This document shows, one piece after another, positions 21,888 through 34,900 of a stretch of 64,000 bases of DNA. Each line of letters begins with the position of its first letter. Position 1 is the stretch's first letter. The stretch comes from Microthyrium microscopicum (taxonomy: Eukaryota > Ascomycota > Dothideomycetes > Microthyriales > Microthyriaceae), in contig MU004230.1 in NCBI GenBank assembly GCA_010405405.1, positions 4,017,119 through 4,081,118 on the forward strand. Direction: 5' to 3'. Under the pieces are notes generated by a model. The model was not told the origin of the DNA and made no database searches. It was given only the letters and a program-made list of their open reading frames with translations. Both the position numbers and the translations under genes were made by a program.

Positions 21888-23362
21888 ATGAAGTGGTTTA
21901 TCAAATGTCGTGTGTGATAATCACATATTCTTACTTTCCTTTGGTCGGCGTTAGCTACGTCTGGCTGTTTTGAAATACCCATGATAGTAACTACCTTTTA
22001 CGTTTAAAGGCTTGTCATATCTCATATATCTGTTGATCTTTCCTAAAAACCCTATTCTTAGACAGCGAGACTGGACTAGACATCATGATCGCGAATTTGG
22101 TCGGCGTTGGCTGCGGGCGCATGGCAATCGAATGCTTGTCTCCTCTGCTCATGATCGGAGCGATGTTAGAGTATGTCAAAAATTAGCAAAAGACATTGGA
22201 CTCAAATCTATGCTGATTGCCAGACTTGTCTTATACTTAGTAGTAGACATAAGCTCCTCGCTGTAGTGAGCATTTAAACATCCACTGAGATATTTCAGTA
22301 TCAACCACCACCTATAATGTTCCTTGCCGTAATAGTCAAGCCCTCGGCAGACGCAAAGCTCCACTGAATGGTATCGCCAATCTGCACAACTAGCAAGAAG
22401 TGGAGCCATACTTGAATATCTTAAAACTTTCTCAGGCAAGGACAGCGCTGGGTCTTATTGTCAACAAATCGAGCCCCTTTCGCTACACAGAACAACGGGC
22501 AGACATCTTTGGCGGCTGCAATACTTGAGCTTTGGTCATGGGCACTGAGTTGACTTTGATGAAGTAGTTAGAGAGGTGATAGTCTGACAAGCAAGGCGGA
22601 AGGCAGCGTCTTCCACTTAGCAATGGTATGGGGAGGAGGCATTGCAACTAGCCACTGTTGATTAGAAATTGAGTTGGGACAGATATACAAAGGCAGTCAA
22701 GGTGACGATACCGACTGGTTCGAGTAGTTTGGCGGTAAGGTCGTCTATTGCTTCATCATCGTCAACAGCACAGGCAGCAGGTCACACTGGGACATCAGAA
22801 ACACGGAGAGCAAGAAGAGCAGTACCACAGGCGCGATAGTAGGTGGAGTTGTCTGTGGCATTGTGAGTGCTCTGCTTGTCGCTGGAGCAGTGGTGTCTCT
22901 GGCGCGAAGTCTCCAAGAGTCGATGAGGAACTAAGAAGACGGTCATACCGTACGCATGCCCGTCTAGCGAATTACCTCGATCATCACTTGCTGCTGCATC
23001 TGAACTTCCAGGAGATGATGCCAACGAGGAATACTCAAGGGTGGTGGGAGTAAACATAATGACCAAGCGAATACCATATCGGGACAGCATAAGATGCCCG
23101 TGGAGTCGTGACTTCGTCGTATGGAATTGGATTTGCATTTAGCGTCAGCGTTTCGCATACCAACATAAGAATAGATACTGATTTTTGATATTCTGTGCTA
23201 ATCTTCTCATTTCCCTACCCTAGTAAGCAGCATAATGTTACATTGCGAGCTTTTCTGTCCCTCCCTAGCTAAGCAACTGATCCGATCCGAAATTATCCTT
23301 ACCATTTCCATTGTCACACGATATCGTCAGATCCAAGTATTCAAACAATTCCCTTTCTTCGT
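21888..23362. other. Intergenic with a possible decayed membrane-protein fragment
   Basis: About 1.5 kb. Most holds nothing recognisable. At about 22740-22935 on the plus strand one frame encodes a Ser/Thr-rich stretch followed by a hydrophobic Gly/Val-rich segment (GAIVGGVVCGIVSALLVAGA), then a stop; it is described as a separate entry. Confidence 0.4.
22740..22935 (+). pseudogene. Possible remnant of a single-pass membrane protein
   Basis: The frame reading NTESKKSSTTGAIVGGVV, then CGIVSALLVAGAVVSLARS, looks like the Ser/Thr-rich juxtamembrane and single transmembrane segment common in fungal cell-wall sensors and related surface proteins. No start codon, signal peptide or ectodomain can be placed upstream in frame, and the frame stops soon after the membrane segment. 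It may be the end of a decayed gene, an exon of an unrecognised gene, or chance. Confidence 0.25.
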
Positions 23363-24085
23363 TCACAAAATCTTCTCCTGCTTATTAGCATACAATCTTC
23401 CCATATCAACACCAACCCCATGGCCATAAACAAGCGTGCCACCAAGATGTGCACCAAACACAAAAAGTGGCAACATCAAGGCACTGATAATCACATTCGT
23501 CCCACTCGGTGCACTCATCGAATTGGCACTTCTCGTCCACCAATTATACGCCATCGCCGCAATGACCAAATCCATCGTCGCAGCATGCGCGAGCGCAATC
23601 TTAACCTTTGGATGTGTCTCCTTGTTCAATTGACCAGCATTGTCGCTGCGCTTAATCTTCTCTGTGTAGCGTTGGCGGTTGAGTAGTTTTAGGAGTTCGT
23701 AGATGCCGGACGTGACGGACGGAATGGCGGACAAAAGGCCGAGTATGGTGGCGAGATTTCCGTAGTGGGAGATGGCGGTTAGGTAGGGTTTGACATCGTA
23801 GATGTTGGCGAGGGTTTGGGAGGTTGAGGGGTGGGTGGCGAGTCCGTAGGTGACGTCGAGAAGTTGGGCGGAGAGGAAGAAGGTGAGTGGGAAATGGACG
23901 AGGGCGGGGTGGACTGGGTGGGCCTCACTGTGAGTATTGTTAGTGAGGTTGTTCAGATGGGATGTTGGAATTGGAACTTACACGACTTTGGCGTGTTCCC
24001 TGGTGGATCGTACTGCGACGTCTTGGGATCGAGTGACGGGTGCGTCGGGGGATCGGTTGGGGGATCGGTTGACTGGTTTGGACAT
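23363..24085 (-). CDS. DUF2231-like four-helix membrane protein
   Basis: Small integral membrane protein, 222 residues, from exons 24085-23982 and 23927-23363 (donor GTAAGT, acceptor CACAG, phase 2). Exon 1 is polar (SKPVNRSPNRSPDAPVTRSQ). Exon 2 opens with EAHPVHPALVHFPLTFFLSA, the HPxHPxLVHFP signature of DUF2231. Four hydrophobic segments follow: around ALVHFPLTFFL, ATILGLLSAIPSVTSGIYEL, IALAHAATMDLVIAAMAYNW, and NVIISALMLPLFVFGAHLGG. A His near each helix start could bind haem or metal, as suggested for related bacterial proteins, but that is inference. The start at 24085 is the first in-frame Met that keeps the splice. Confidence 0.8.
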
Positions 24086-24900
24086 ATTGAGGGGTTTTGA
24101 TCTTGATTGTAGTATGTGGTGTACGTGGTGTATGCGTTTTCGGTTGATGAAGTTGGAGAGTGTGTTAGGAAGAAGAAAAGAAGGACTGACGTTGTAGAAG
24201 TAGTGCTTGGTATGACAATGACAACAAGGCTGGTCAGTGGTTTGGAAGCTTGCTTTGACAGTGCATACACTTGAGAATACCATGACGCTGGACTCCCATC
24301 CCCACAAGGTACCCATCCAATCAAACCCTAGCATTTGCTCATCGCTCCATAAAACCGGGGATGATCATCAAGCCTCGTATGCCATCCTGTACTTCATCGT
24401 GTTGGAGTTGAAGGAACGTCTCTGGATATAGGCAGGGGCCGCTAGGGGTTCCTAGCACCTGCCAGGCGTCCTGCTAGGGGTTATGTCTTATCCCCTCTTT
24501 TGTATTCTTCTCTTCTTCTTCTCACCACTTGTTACATAGCTTCAGATACGAAATACATGCATTCCATCACATTACGTTGCACATTCAACACATCGAATCG
24601 ATTCTACATAACAACTGCAAGTTTCAGTGTAATTGGCTATTCACCTACCAGTAGCTGCTGCCTGGACGATTACCTGGTGTTATGGAAGCTCTTTCTCAAT
24701 GCTTGAAAGGGTCTTGACCAATGATCAAGTATATATCCTTTTATTGAGCAAGGAAGTTAGCAACTACAATTAGAGGTAAGATATTGGTGCATGAAATCAT
24801 TACCCAGAACTTGAATCCCCAGCCCATTGCAAATAAACCTCAGCCATCAACAGATGGTCATCCCTAACGCCCAGTGCTATGCATCGAATCCAGAATATGA
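24086..24900. other. Intergenic, with a small inverted-repeat cluster
   Basis: About 0.8 kb between two minus-strand genes. No supported gene. It includes the hairpin-prone cluster at 24441-24482 (separate entry). Confidence 0.5.
24441..24482. repeat. Inverted and direct repeat cluster
   Basis: GCTAGGGGTT occurs at 24441-24450 and again at 24473-24482. CCTAGCA at 24451-24457 pairs with TGCTAGG at 24472-24478, around a loop that itself holds CCTGCCAGG. A compact hairpin or cruciform is possible. No known element is recognised. Confidence 0.6.
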
Positions 24901-26516
24901 TTACTGTAACCTCGATCGGACTCGTCGAGCATCTCCCAGTAACGACCCTGTCCCGCTGGCAGTTCTCTTCATTCCCACGCCTCCCATAGCCATACCCATG
25001 GCACTCGTTTGCCGGCTCATTGGCTCTGCTCCACCACCCGCATTGAAGCCCGCAGAAGAGCTTTGTGCGCTCATCGGAACACCGCCAAAGTTTGGATTCA
25101 GCGACGATAGCGCGTCGTGCGCATCAGGTCTGCGATGGCGCATGTCATATTGATATTCAACAGGTGGAACATAGTCTAGCGCTGAGCTATAAGCATTGCT
25201 AGGCATTTCACCTCTGAATACGGCCATATCGTGCTCAATCTCTGTTTGCGACAGGTTCTCAATCTTGGCCGCGCCATTGGCTTTCTGACCCTTGGTCGCG
25301 ATGAAGATTGATGGAAGAGCTGTTCCAAGAGGATTTTCGCGAATCGCAGCTGTAGCTAGTTCAGAGAGCGCGTTGCGAGTAACACCGCGAGTCTGATGAT
25401 AGGATTGGCTGACCGTTCGCTCCATGCCTGGTGGAACTGGAGTATTGTCATCGTCGGCATCTTCTGTTGCCAGAGTAGTGGCTCCATTCTCTCCGCCTAG
25501 ATCGCCATTTCGACTTCCGTGGTTCGACGTTTGGCGAAGCATGTGGTTGGTTGCGGCCACGGCAGAATTGTTGATGGCTAGGTTCAGCTCGTTTTCCGTG
25601 AACAGCTGGTTGAAAGAGTAAACTTTGGCATCAAATTGATTGTAGATTGCCTTTGATTTTGCGCTGTTCCAGGTGGATGGCCCATCTGCATCATATCTGC
25701 TTGTTGGTGCTGGTGATTGACCTTCTGCATCTTCGCCAAAGTTCTTTCGTTTCCGTCTCTCATAGCTCATAGAGTCTTCTGGATCAGCACCACGACGGCC
25801 AGTATTTCTCGTTGCCCTCTTGTGCGCTCCACCAGGGCTGGCGGGATTTGTTAGGGTGAAATGGTTTGGATGCAAAAGCGAAGCATTGCTGTCCCCAATA
25901 TCAAGCTGCTCTTTTTCCTTCAACAGCCGTTCTTTCTTCTTTGTGACAGTAGTAATGAGACGCTGACGAAGTGTTTGCGCCAAATATTTGTGTTCTTCTT
26001 TCGCGACTTGCGTATGGAAGGCATGGCGTTGAACGAGCTCTCGGCGAGTATTCTGATATTTGTCCTAGAAAGTGTTAGCTCGAGGTCAGATACAAGGCTG
26101 TGCGATCACTGTACCGCTAAAAGAGTAAGGTTTGTATCCTTTTCCTCCATTGCACTGTTGACTTGATTTACGAAAGCTGAATACTCCCGCCCAACATCAT
26201 GTTGAAAAGCAGCCTCCGTAACAGGATCAGCCATAGGTCTTGCACTCGTAATGTCGCTGATCTTTCGGCGGATCACTTCATTGTCCTCATCAAGTGGTTG
26301 GTTCTGGTATGGGTTTTCGCGCATGATGAGCATCATGTCCACCTGTAGAGCATTCGACTGGCCCTCATAGTGAGGACGCAGATTATACCCAAACTGGTCA
26401 ATCATTTGTTGAAGGCGTTCGGAAAGCATGTTTCTTCGTTTGTCTCGTTTTGAAATTACTGGTGGTGGAGGAGATCCTAAAAGACCATCTGCAACAGAAG
26501 GACTTGCGCGCGCCAT
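24901..26516 (-). CDS. Sds3/Dep1-like subunit of a Sin3-type histone deacetylase complex
   Basis: Probable nuclear co-repressor subunit. Exons are 26516-26115 and 26064-24901 (donor GCG|GTACAG, acceptor CTAG, phase 0), total about 521 residues. Residues 20-180 are helical and charged: KRDKRRNMLSERLQQMIDQF, then FVNQVNSAMEEKDTNLTLLA joined across the intron to DKYQNTRRELVQRHAFHTQV, and LRQRLITTVTKKKERLLKEK. A conserved segment LLHPNHFTLTNPASPGG follows, then a basic patch (RRKRKNFG) and YSFNQLFTENELNLAINN, which fits the C-terminal part of Sds3-like domains. The tail is Ser/Gly/Met-rich. The family call rests on remembered similarity, not on a search. Its start codon lies 336 bp from the 24 kb transposon nest. 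Confidence 0.62.
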
Positions 26517-26852
26517 CTTGGCCGAGATCGGGCGCAGGATAGGTGAATGTTCACGCTAATGTAATATTGAGAGGATCTGGTATTGTATAGGCTGGAAAGG
26601 GAAGCAGCGGTTGCTTGAGCGGGTAGGAGCAGACTGGCAGAAGGAAGGAACAGCTCGAATGTCGGAATACGGAAAGCACCACTTGAAGAGTTGCACTTGC
26701 ACTTGCACTTGCAGGGCTGGGAAGGAGGGACTCACGTGCTAAATGCCGGTGATAGCTTCGAGCTAGTTAATGCCGACGCTAGACATCGTGATCTTATCTA
26801 CCGATAATCATTCCTTACTAACTTCATTAGCAATCGTGTCCATATATTTTGT
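26517..26852. promoter_or_regulatory. Residual promoter region next to the transposon nest
   Basis: 336 bp between the Sds3-like start codon and the first base of the outer LTR. It holds the hexamer array at 26691-26714 and the left copy of the target duplication, TTTGT, at 26848-26852. Base composition is still host-like, though it turns AT-rich from about 26790. Confidence 0.6.
26691..26714. repeat. Hexamer microsatellite (TTGCAC)n
   Basis: Three copies of TTGCAC and one TTGCAG in a row, upstream of the Sds3-like gene. Such promoter microsatellites often vary in length between strains. Confidence 0.85.
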
Positions 26853-27004
26853 TGTTGTAATAAAGAATATGCTAAGGGATTAGATAATCGTAGGACCTAA
26901 TTAGGAATAATATAATCCCTTAATTAGCGTGTCTTAAAAACTATATTAGGCTCTTAAACTTCTATAGTAATTAACTACGCTTTATTTCTTATATTTATAT
27001 AATA
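26853..27004 (+). repeat. Left LTR of element A
   Basis: 152 bp, equal in length to the right copy at 50804-50955. The two align end to end without gaps, with about 20 differences, all of them transitions. The preceding TTTGT matches the bases after the right LTR. Confidence 0.95.
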
Positions 27005-30000
27005 TCTAGTAGTAATAATTTAATTTAATTAAGACTTCTAAATAATAAATCTTTTATAGGAATTCCTAGATTTATTTTATTATTAATAATTACTTAGGAT
27101 TAATATTTAGTAAGATATACTCTAAGAATACTATTTCTTAATTAGCTAGCCTTATTATAGCCTAATACTTAGTAACTATATATTAGGAAATAATTCTTAG
27201 GATTTACGTATAATAATATTTCTTATTATAATATATCTTAAAAATATCTTAAATTATTTTTAATTTAAACTACTACTTTAAGGATTATTAAATATATTAT
27301 AAAAATTATCTCTCTTATAATAATACTCTTTTTATTCTTACTAACCTTTATTATATTAATTACGTAGCTATTAGATAAAATATAAGAACTTTTTCTTAGA
27401 AAATTCCTTAAGATAATATTATAGAAACTTTACTATATAAATTAAAGCTAATAAATAATAATATAAACTCTTAGCTTTAGGTTATTTTAAGAAATTAGAT
27501 TAAGATTATATCTATACTAAGGAAGTATAAAAATTTATTTTAGAATAATTTCTTAACTTTAGATTCTATTTAACTAACTTTAATATAGAAACTTCTAAAC
27601 TTTAAGACTCTTTCTTTACTTTACTAAAATTATACTCTTTATTAAAACTATTACTCCTCTTTACTAAAATAAATAACTAGTATAATAATATTATAGCCTA
27701 AACTATAAAATAAAATACTTAGTAGGTATAATATTAAGCTTAAGTTATTAATCTAGATTCTTAAAATAAGTAATTTACTTTTATATTACTAAATAACCTT
27801 CTTAGTATACTAAATCCTAGTCTTAACCTTATAACTTAAATTACTAATATTTAGTAATTAGGGCCCTAAGCCTTAAACTATTCTACTAATATATAGTAAG
27901 TTAATTTTTAAACTATTAACTATTTTTCTACTAAATTATAAACTTCTTTCTAAGCTTAGAACTATATTCTTAAGGAACTTAACTATATTCCTTAGACTTA
28001 TAATTAAACTTTTTAATATAATAATAATAAAAATTAGTAATTTATAAATAGACCTATTCTTTTTTAAAAAGCGTTATTTTACTTTACTATTAATAAGTAA
28101 ATTAAATAAGATTATAGCTTTAAACTTATAAAAGATGTTTAATATACTTAATAGTAAGAAATAATAAATTATATTACTAAATTAACTTTTTACTTTAATA
28201 TAAGTAAGTTTACTCTATATACTTAAGATTATTAAATAAATAAAATTAAGGCTTATACTTAAATTTAGATATTAACTTAGAAAACTTTATAAATAAGTAT
28301 TATTTATTTAAACCTTATAAAAAAACTAAGTAAGAAGTTAAATAAGATTATTAAATTATTCTTTTAAACTTTTAGTTCTTAAAAACTTATTAAGATAATA
28401 AAGAATATTCTTTAAAAATAGAGATAATATTTAACTAAGTTTAAGATACTTTTTAATAGTTTATTTTCTAGAAAACTAAGTAAGTATAATACTTAGACTA
28501 AGAGTCTTCTTTATATTTTTAAGGCTAGTAAGAATATTCTTTTATTAAATTCTACTCTACTTAAGTAGTAAAAAATTACTAAAATTAAAGAATATTTTCC
28601 TATTAAATAATATCTCTTATAAGCTAACTTAATCTAATAATAGGCTATAAAAGAGTTTAAAATACTTAAAAGTTTATCTTACTTCTTTATTTACTTTTAA
28701 CTTATATTTAGTATTAAAAAAGATATACTTAAAGTTAGTATTTAGTAGAATTATATATTATAAGTTTTATTTACTAAGAAATTTATTTATTATCTTTATA
28801 TCTTATAAACTTAAATAAATTTTATACCTACTAATTATAAAATAGGTATCTAAATCTAAGAAAGCTTTAAAGAATAAATTACTTTTAAAACTAAGTATAA
28901 ATATAATACTATTTCTAATCTTATAGTTAATATTTTAGCCTTTAAATAAAAAATTATTAAATATAATATAGACTTTTATAAGAATATATATAATACTTAT
29001 AGCGCTTATAGGCTAGAGTAACTTAATAAGATTTTCTTTAATTTTAAGAAAAATAAAAAGTTTACTTTAGATACTAATTTTAAGAAATATTTTAAAAGAG
29101 TTAATAATAATAGCTATACTAATAATAAGCTTAAGTTAAATAATAAAAATTTAGAATAGCTTAATACTATAAATAGCTATAGTTATTATCCTAAAGAATA
29201 ATATAATACTTAACGTTCTAAGAAATTTAATTCTAATAAAAAGTTATAACTCTTTTATAAAAAGGACTTTAAAGATAGAAAAGCTCTTATAAATAACTCT
29301 AAACTTAAGTACTAGAATTATAGTAAACTTAGCTACTATATTATAAATTATAAAAAGCTTAACTAGTAATAATAAAGTTTAAAAAACTACTATTACTAAA
29401 AGATAAATAAGAATTTTCTAACTTAGAACTAGAATATTCTACTTATCTATATAATAACTAATAAGCTTTCTTTAACTATATAAGTAGATATAGTAATACT
29501 TTTTTATATTTACCTATTTACTTATATTATAAAAATTATTCTATTAAGACTATAATTCTTTTAGACTTAGAAGCTAATTCTATTTATATTAATTAAAAGA
29601 TTATTAAGAAACTTAAAGCTTTTATAATACTTATTTTAGAAAAAGAAGTTACTCTTATAGATAGCTATATAGTTATAACTTTCTTTAAGATTTACTTACT
29701 TTATTATATTAAGACCTTTTATAGTTATTTTAAGGCTTATATTCTAAATATTCTTAATCTTAATATTATTTTTAAACTCTTATAGTTTTAGTTATATAAT
29801 TTATAGATTAATTAGATAATAGAGCAAATTAAGCTTATAAAGTAATACTTAAGAAGCTTATATATTTATAAACTTACTATAAGACGCTAAGTAGAGCTTT
29901 TTTAGAATAAGGAAAGCTATCTAAAATAAATAGAATAGTTTATAGCTAGCTTTCTCTACATAATTTTTTAAATACTTTAAAATAAAGTAAAAAGAGTAAA

Positions 30001-33000
30001 AAATAAAGTTAAAAGCGTTTTTTAATTAATTAGAAGAATATAGAAATAGCTTAATATCTTCTTAATAACTAATAACCTTAATATTAATAAACTTACTCTA
30101 AAAGATAAAGGTTTATAAAAATTTTTAAATAATTACTATAGGTCCTTTTATTATATTTTTCTTAAATTCTTACTATATTCTAAGTTTAATTATAAAATTT
30201 TTACTAAAAATGCTTCTCTTTATAATTAAGCTTATTATTAAATATCTAGCCTATAATTAAAAGAGTAGAAAAAGTAGATTTAGAAACTACTTATTAAAGA
30301 ACTTATTAAAGTTTTAAAAAGTTCTTAAGGTTTCTTTATCTTATTTATACTAAAGCTAGAAGGAAAATAAAGAATATATATTAACTATTATTTACTTAAT
30401 ATAGTTATATATAAGGATACTTATTCTTTATTATAAATTAATAAGTATTTTAATACTATTAGTAGAGTAAGATTCTTCTCTAAGCTTAATCTCTTATTAA
30501 GCTATTAGTAAGTCTATATAGTAGAAAAAGATATTAAGAAAATAGCTTTTAATACTAAGTCTAGAAAGTATAAGTTTCTTATTATATCTTTTAGATTAAT
30601 AAATATACTATTATTCTTTTAGTATATAATAAATATTCTTTTTTAACTTTTTCTATTAACTTATATAGTTATTTACTTAAATAATATTATTATTTACTTA
30701 GATACTATAAAAGAATATTATAAGTATATTACTTAGATTCTAAAGATTCTTTAAGATAATAAGCTCTATACTTATTTTAATAAATATATCTTTAGAATTA
30801 AGAAAATTAAATTTTATAGCTATAAAGTAAGAGGTTAATAAATTTAATCTTTATATAAAAAGACTATCTTAATTAAGTTCTAGCCTATACTTAAGAATAT
30901 ATATAAAATATATTAATTTCTTAGTTTTACTTTATACTATTAATAATATATTAAGAACTTTATTAAGATTACTATTCTTATTTTTAACCTTTTAAAGAAG
31001 GCTAATCTAGATATTAAGAAGAAAAAGTACTACCTTATTACTTAGACTTATTAATATACTATAGCTTTTAATAGAATTAAGACTTTATTAATCTTATTAC
31101 TTATTTTAGTAGTATATAATTTATAAAAGCCTATAAAGCTTTAGATAAATACTTTAGATTATATAATTAGCTATAAGCTAGTATAAGAAAATAATTAGAG
31201 TAAATAGTACTTAGTTACCTTTAATAGCTATAAGCTAAGTAAAGCTAAACTAAATTATTTAATATATAAGAAAGAGCTTCTTATAGTTAAAAATATAATT
31301 AGAAGATACTAATACTATTTTTTAAAGAAAACTACTAAAGTAATTATAAATTATAATAACTTATAGTATATAAATATAATTAAGAATAATACTTAATATA
31401 TTATTTAATAAATTAAAGAGTTCTAAGAATTTAATTTTATCTTTATATATTATAAAGGTTTCTAAGTAGTAATTCTTAATACTCTTAGTTATTACTTAAA
31501 CTTTTAAGAAAAATAAATTAATACTATTTAGGAAATAGAGCCTAAAGATAATAATAATAACTTATCTTTTAAAGCGTAAGTTACTCTATTAGAATTCTTA
31601 TAAAAGTAAGAAGAATAAAAAGTTCTTTATATATAGAGCTTATAAAAAGTATTAAAAAAGAAAGATTATACTATCTCTATTAGTATATAGAAAAGGCTTT
31701 AAAAATATATTCTTAATTATTTTTAGATTAACTTTAATAATAATATTAAAAGAAAATATAGATATTTATTCTTAAAAAAAGATTCTACTAAAACTAAGAT
31801 ATTTACTAATTTATTTTATATTTACTTTCTCTATTACTAAGACCTTATTAAGAAAGTATATAATTAATATAAGTACTTATTATATATAAGCTTTACTAAT
31901 ATCCTTAAATTAAAAGGTTAATAGCTAGAAATAAAAGCTAACTTCTAAAAATTTATTAAGTTTTATTCTATATATTAAGTTTAATAGATAAATTAAAGTA
32001 AGCCTAAATATAAGTCTTATTATTAAGTATAAAACTTATAGCTATTTAAGGCTTAAAGAATTAACTTAATTAATAAACTTTTATAGAGTCTTTTTAAGAA
32101 TTAGTATATTATCTATATAATTAACTATACTATAGAATAACTTATTATAAAAGTAATACTAAATACTACTATTTCTATAGTTATAGAATTTATTTATAAA
32201 AAATTTATTTTAGAATATAGTCCTCTTTAATTATTAACTTTAAATAATAGACTTTAATTTATTTTAAACATAATTCTATTCTTATTATAATAAATAAAGA
32301 CTAAGTACTACTTAATAGCTCTATATAATTCTTAGTTTAATAAGAAAGTTAAGAAATTTAATAGCCTATTAGGTATATTTCTAATTAAGTTCTTAAAAAG
32401 AAAACTTATAGCTAGTTAGGATTTATATCTAGATTAAGTAGTTTATACTACTAAGATATAAGCTTATACTATATTAGAAATATCTTTCTTCTTTCTTATT
32501 TATAAAAGAGATTCTAAAGACTTTAAAATAAGCTAAGTAAAGAAAGATAAATAGGCTAAATTAACTAGTACTATACTTCTTATCTATATAATTATTAAAA
32601 ATTACTTAAAGAAAGTTAAAACTATTAAGTAAGTCTATTATAACGCTTTATTAAAATAAGCTATAACCTTAAACCTTATTAATAATAATATAATTTTAAA
32701 AGAGGACTTTATTATTAAGTTCTTTATAAGTTCTTATATACTTCTTAAAAACTTAAATAAAACTAAGTTCTAAGTAGTATAGTTTAGCTCTTATAAAGTC
32801 TTAAAGGCTTATCTTTTAGAAATATATATTCTTAAAATACTTAATAGAAGAGTACTTAGAAACTTTATTTATGAAAATTACCTTATATAAGTATATATAT
32901 AAAAAGAAAATAAATATTATTATTAGAATTAGCTATACTCTAAGTATAAGTAACTAAATAAAGATAACCTTAAAGGCGTTTTAAATAAAGAGTATAGAAG

Positions 33001-33299
33001 TAAAATAAATATATCTATTATAACTAAAAAAAACTAGCTTAATAGATTAAGAAATTTTTTAATAGAGTTAATTAATATTAAGAAGTCTAGTATTAGGAGA
33101 TATTACTTAAGTTTACCTACTATTTCTTTTAATTTTATAAAAAAAGTTTAGAAAGCTAAAGTAAGTATTTATAGATAAGAAAAGAAACGTTTCGTAGTAA
33201 TTATTTATAATTTAAGTAGTAACTTAAAGACTTCTATAGTATTAAAATATATTCTTCTTAATCTAATTTTAGTTTTAGTATAAAGTAATTTAAAGTAGA

Positions 33300-33502
33300 T
33301 ATTACGAATCCTCTCCGTTAAGATCTCTTTATAAGATCTCTAGTATCTCTATTACGTAATGCTAAGGGCTTAGCACCTAAGGTTTAGCTAGCATAGAGCT
33401 TATCTCCTACTAGCCCTAATCCCTCTTCTAGATTCTTTATCTTAGTTTTTTTAAATTATATCTATATCTAGATTGTATCCTTGTATCTATAGCTCCCTAA
33501 TA
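33300..33502 (+). repeat. Left LTR of element B
   Basis: 203 bp, aligned over its full length with 47598-47800. It is markedly less AT-rich than the internal regions around it and keeps several CG steps. Confidence 0.94.
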
Positions 33503-34900
33503 TAAAACTAAGACTACTCTAATATTTAAAAACCTATTTTTAAAACGTGCCTACTAATATTACAAGATTTAATAGTTTACGCGTCTAAAATCTACTATTC
33601 TATATAAAAACTAGGTTTTAAGACCTATAAGAATAATAACCCTATTAGCGTAGAGATTTATATATAAGGACTAAATAGATCTATAAGTATAGACTAATTA
33701 GTAATTAAGGAGAAAATCTTAGCGTCTTCTACCTTATATTTACTAGACCTATAGTAATAGCTTTGTCCTATACCTATATCTCCTCCTATATACTTAAATT
33801 AATAGTAATAAACCTAAACTAAGAATTACTTTTAATTAAAACGCCTAAACCCTTTTCTAAACTTACTACTCTAATAAAGTAAATTATTTAGAAGACCTTA
33901 GCTAAACTCTATATACTAGTGCTACTTACTCGTTATTATATAATACTAACCCTATAGACTATATCTAGCAAACTAATTAGTAGTCCCTAGTTAAAGATAT
34001 GCTTATAATCTAAAATTTAATAGCTTTAAGAGACTTAATCTACTATGTAGTAGTTAAATACTAACGACCTTAATAGCGATAATAATATACTTATACTACC
34101 TCGTAGCTATAGCTAGCGCTGTTCTTTTATCTATTTCTACTACCCTTCTCTAGCCTAAGTCTTAATTCTATTAAATGTTATTAAATAAATTAAAAATAGT
34201 GCTTAAGGTATATTTAAAAAGGATAAAGGTAAGAAAGCAGTACGTTATAATATATAACTATATTTACTAGACTAAGATTAGATTAATTAGATTGCCCTTA
34301 AAGGTTAATTCTTATAATACTTTGTAATATATATTAGTATTACTCTATAAAATTAAACCTATATTATCTTTATATACCTTATATAAGACTAAGTAGCATT
34401 CTAAGTATAAGAGTCTTTAAACCTAAAAGGAAAAATTAAACTTATACTTATTAACTTTATTATACTTTATTATATTTAAAACAAAATAGAGCTAAAGGTT
34501 ATTAAAGATAGAATAAGCTTTGTTTATAGCGTAAGCTTTTATGCTAATACTTAGTTTAAGTAATTCTATAACTATATTAAATCTATCTAAGCTATAAGTA
34601 TTACTTTTAAAGCTATATATATTAACTTAGTAAATTTATTAAAAGAATACTAATATATATATAAATCTTATTTATTATCTTTTAGCTACGCTAATAGGCT
34701 ATATAGATGCTACTCTTACTTTTAGAAAAACCCCTATAGAGAAAACCTATAGTATTCCTTTAGTTGCCTTTTAGTAGCCTTATTCTATTATTATTATAAT
34801 ATCCTCTTAATTTACTACTTCTAAATAAAAGGACTTATATTATCTCTCTATAAACTATAAGCCTATTAAAGGAATTCTAGTTAGTAGATTAATATAGTAA
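33503..34900. other. Unassigned segment inside element B
   Basis: About 1.4 kb between the left LTR of B and the 3' side of the antisense LINE. The first 700 bp is less AT-rich than the rest of the nest. I could not assign it to gag, to the LINE or to a third element. It may be the leader of B, a captured segment or another old insertion. Confidence 0.35.

Noticed and set aside
33503-34900. Captain-type tyrosine recombinase (DUF3435, Starship) remnant
   Set aside because: I looked for the family pattern in the plus-strand frames and could not find a convincing match.
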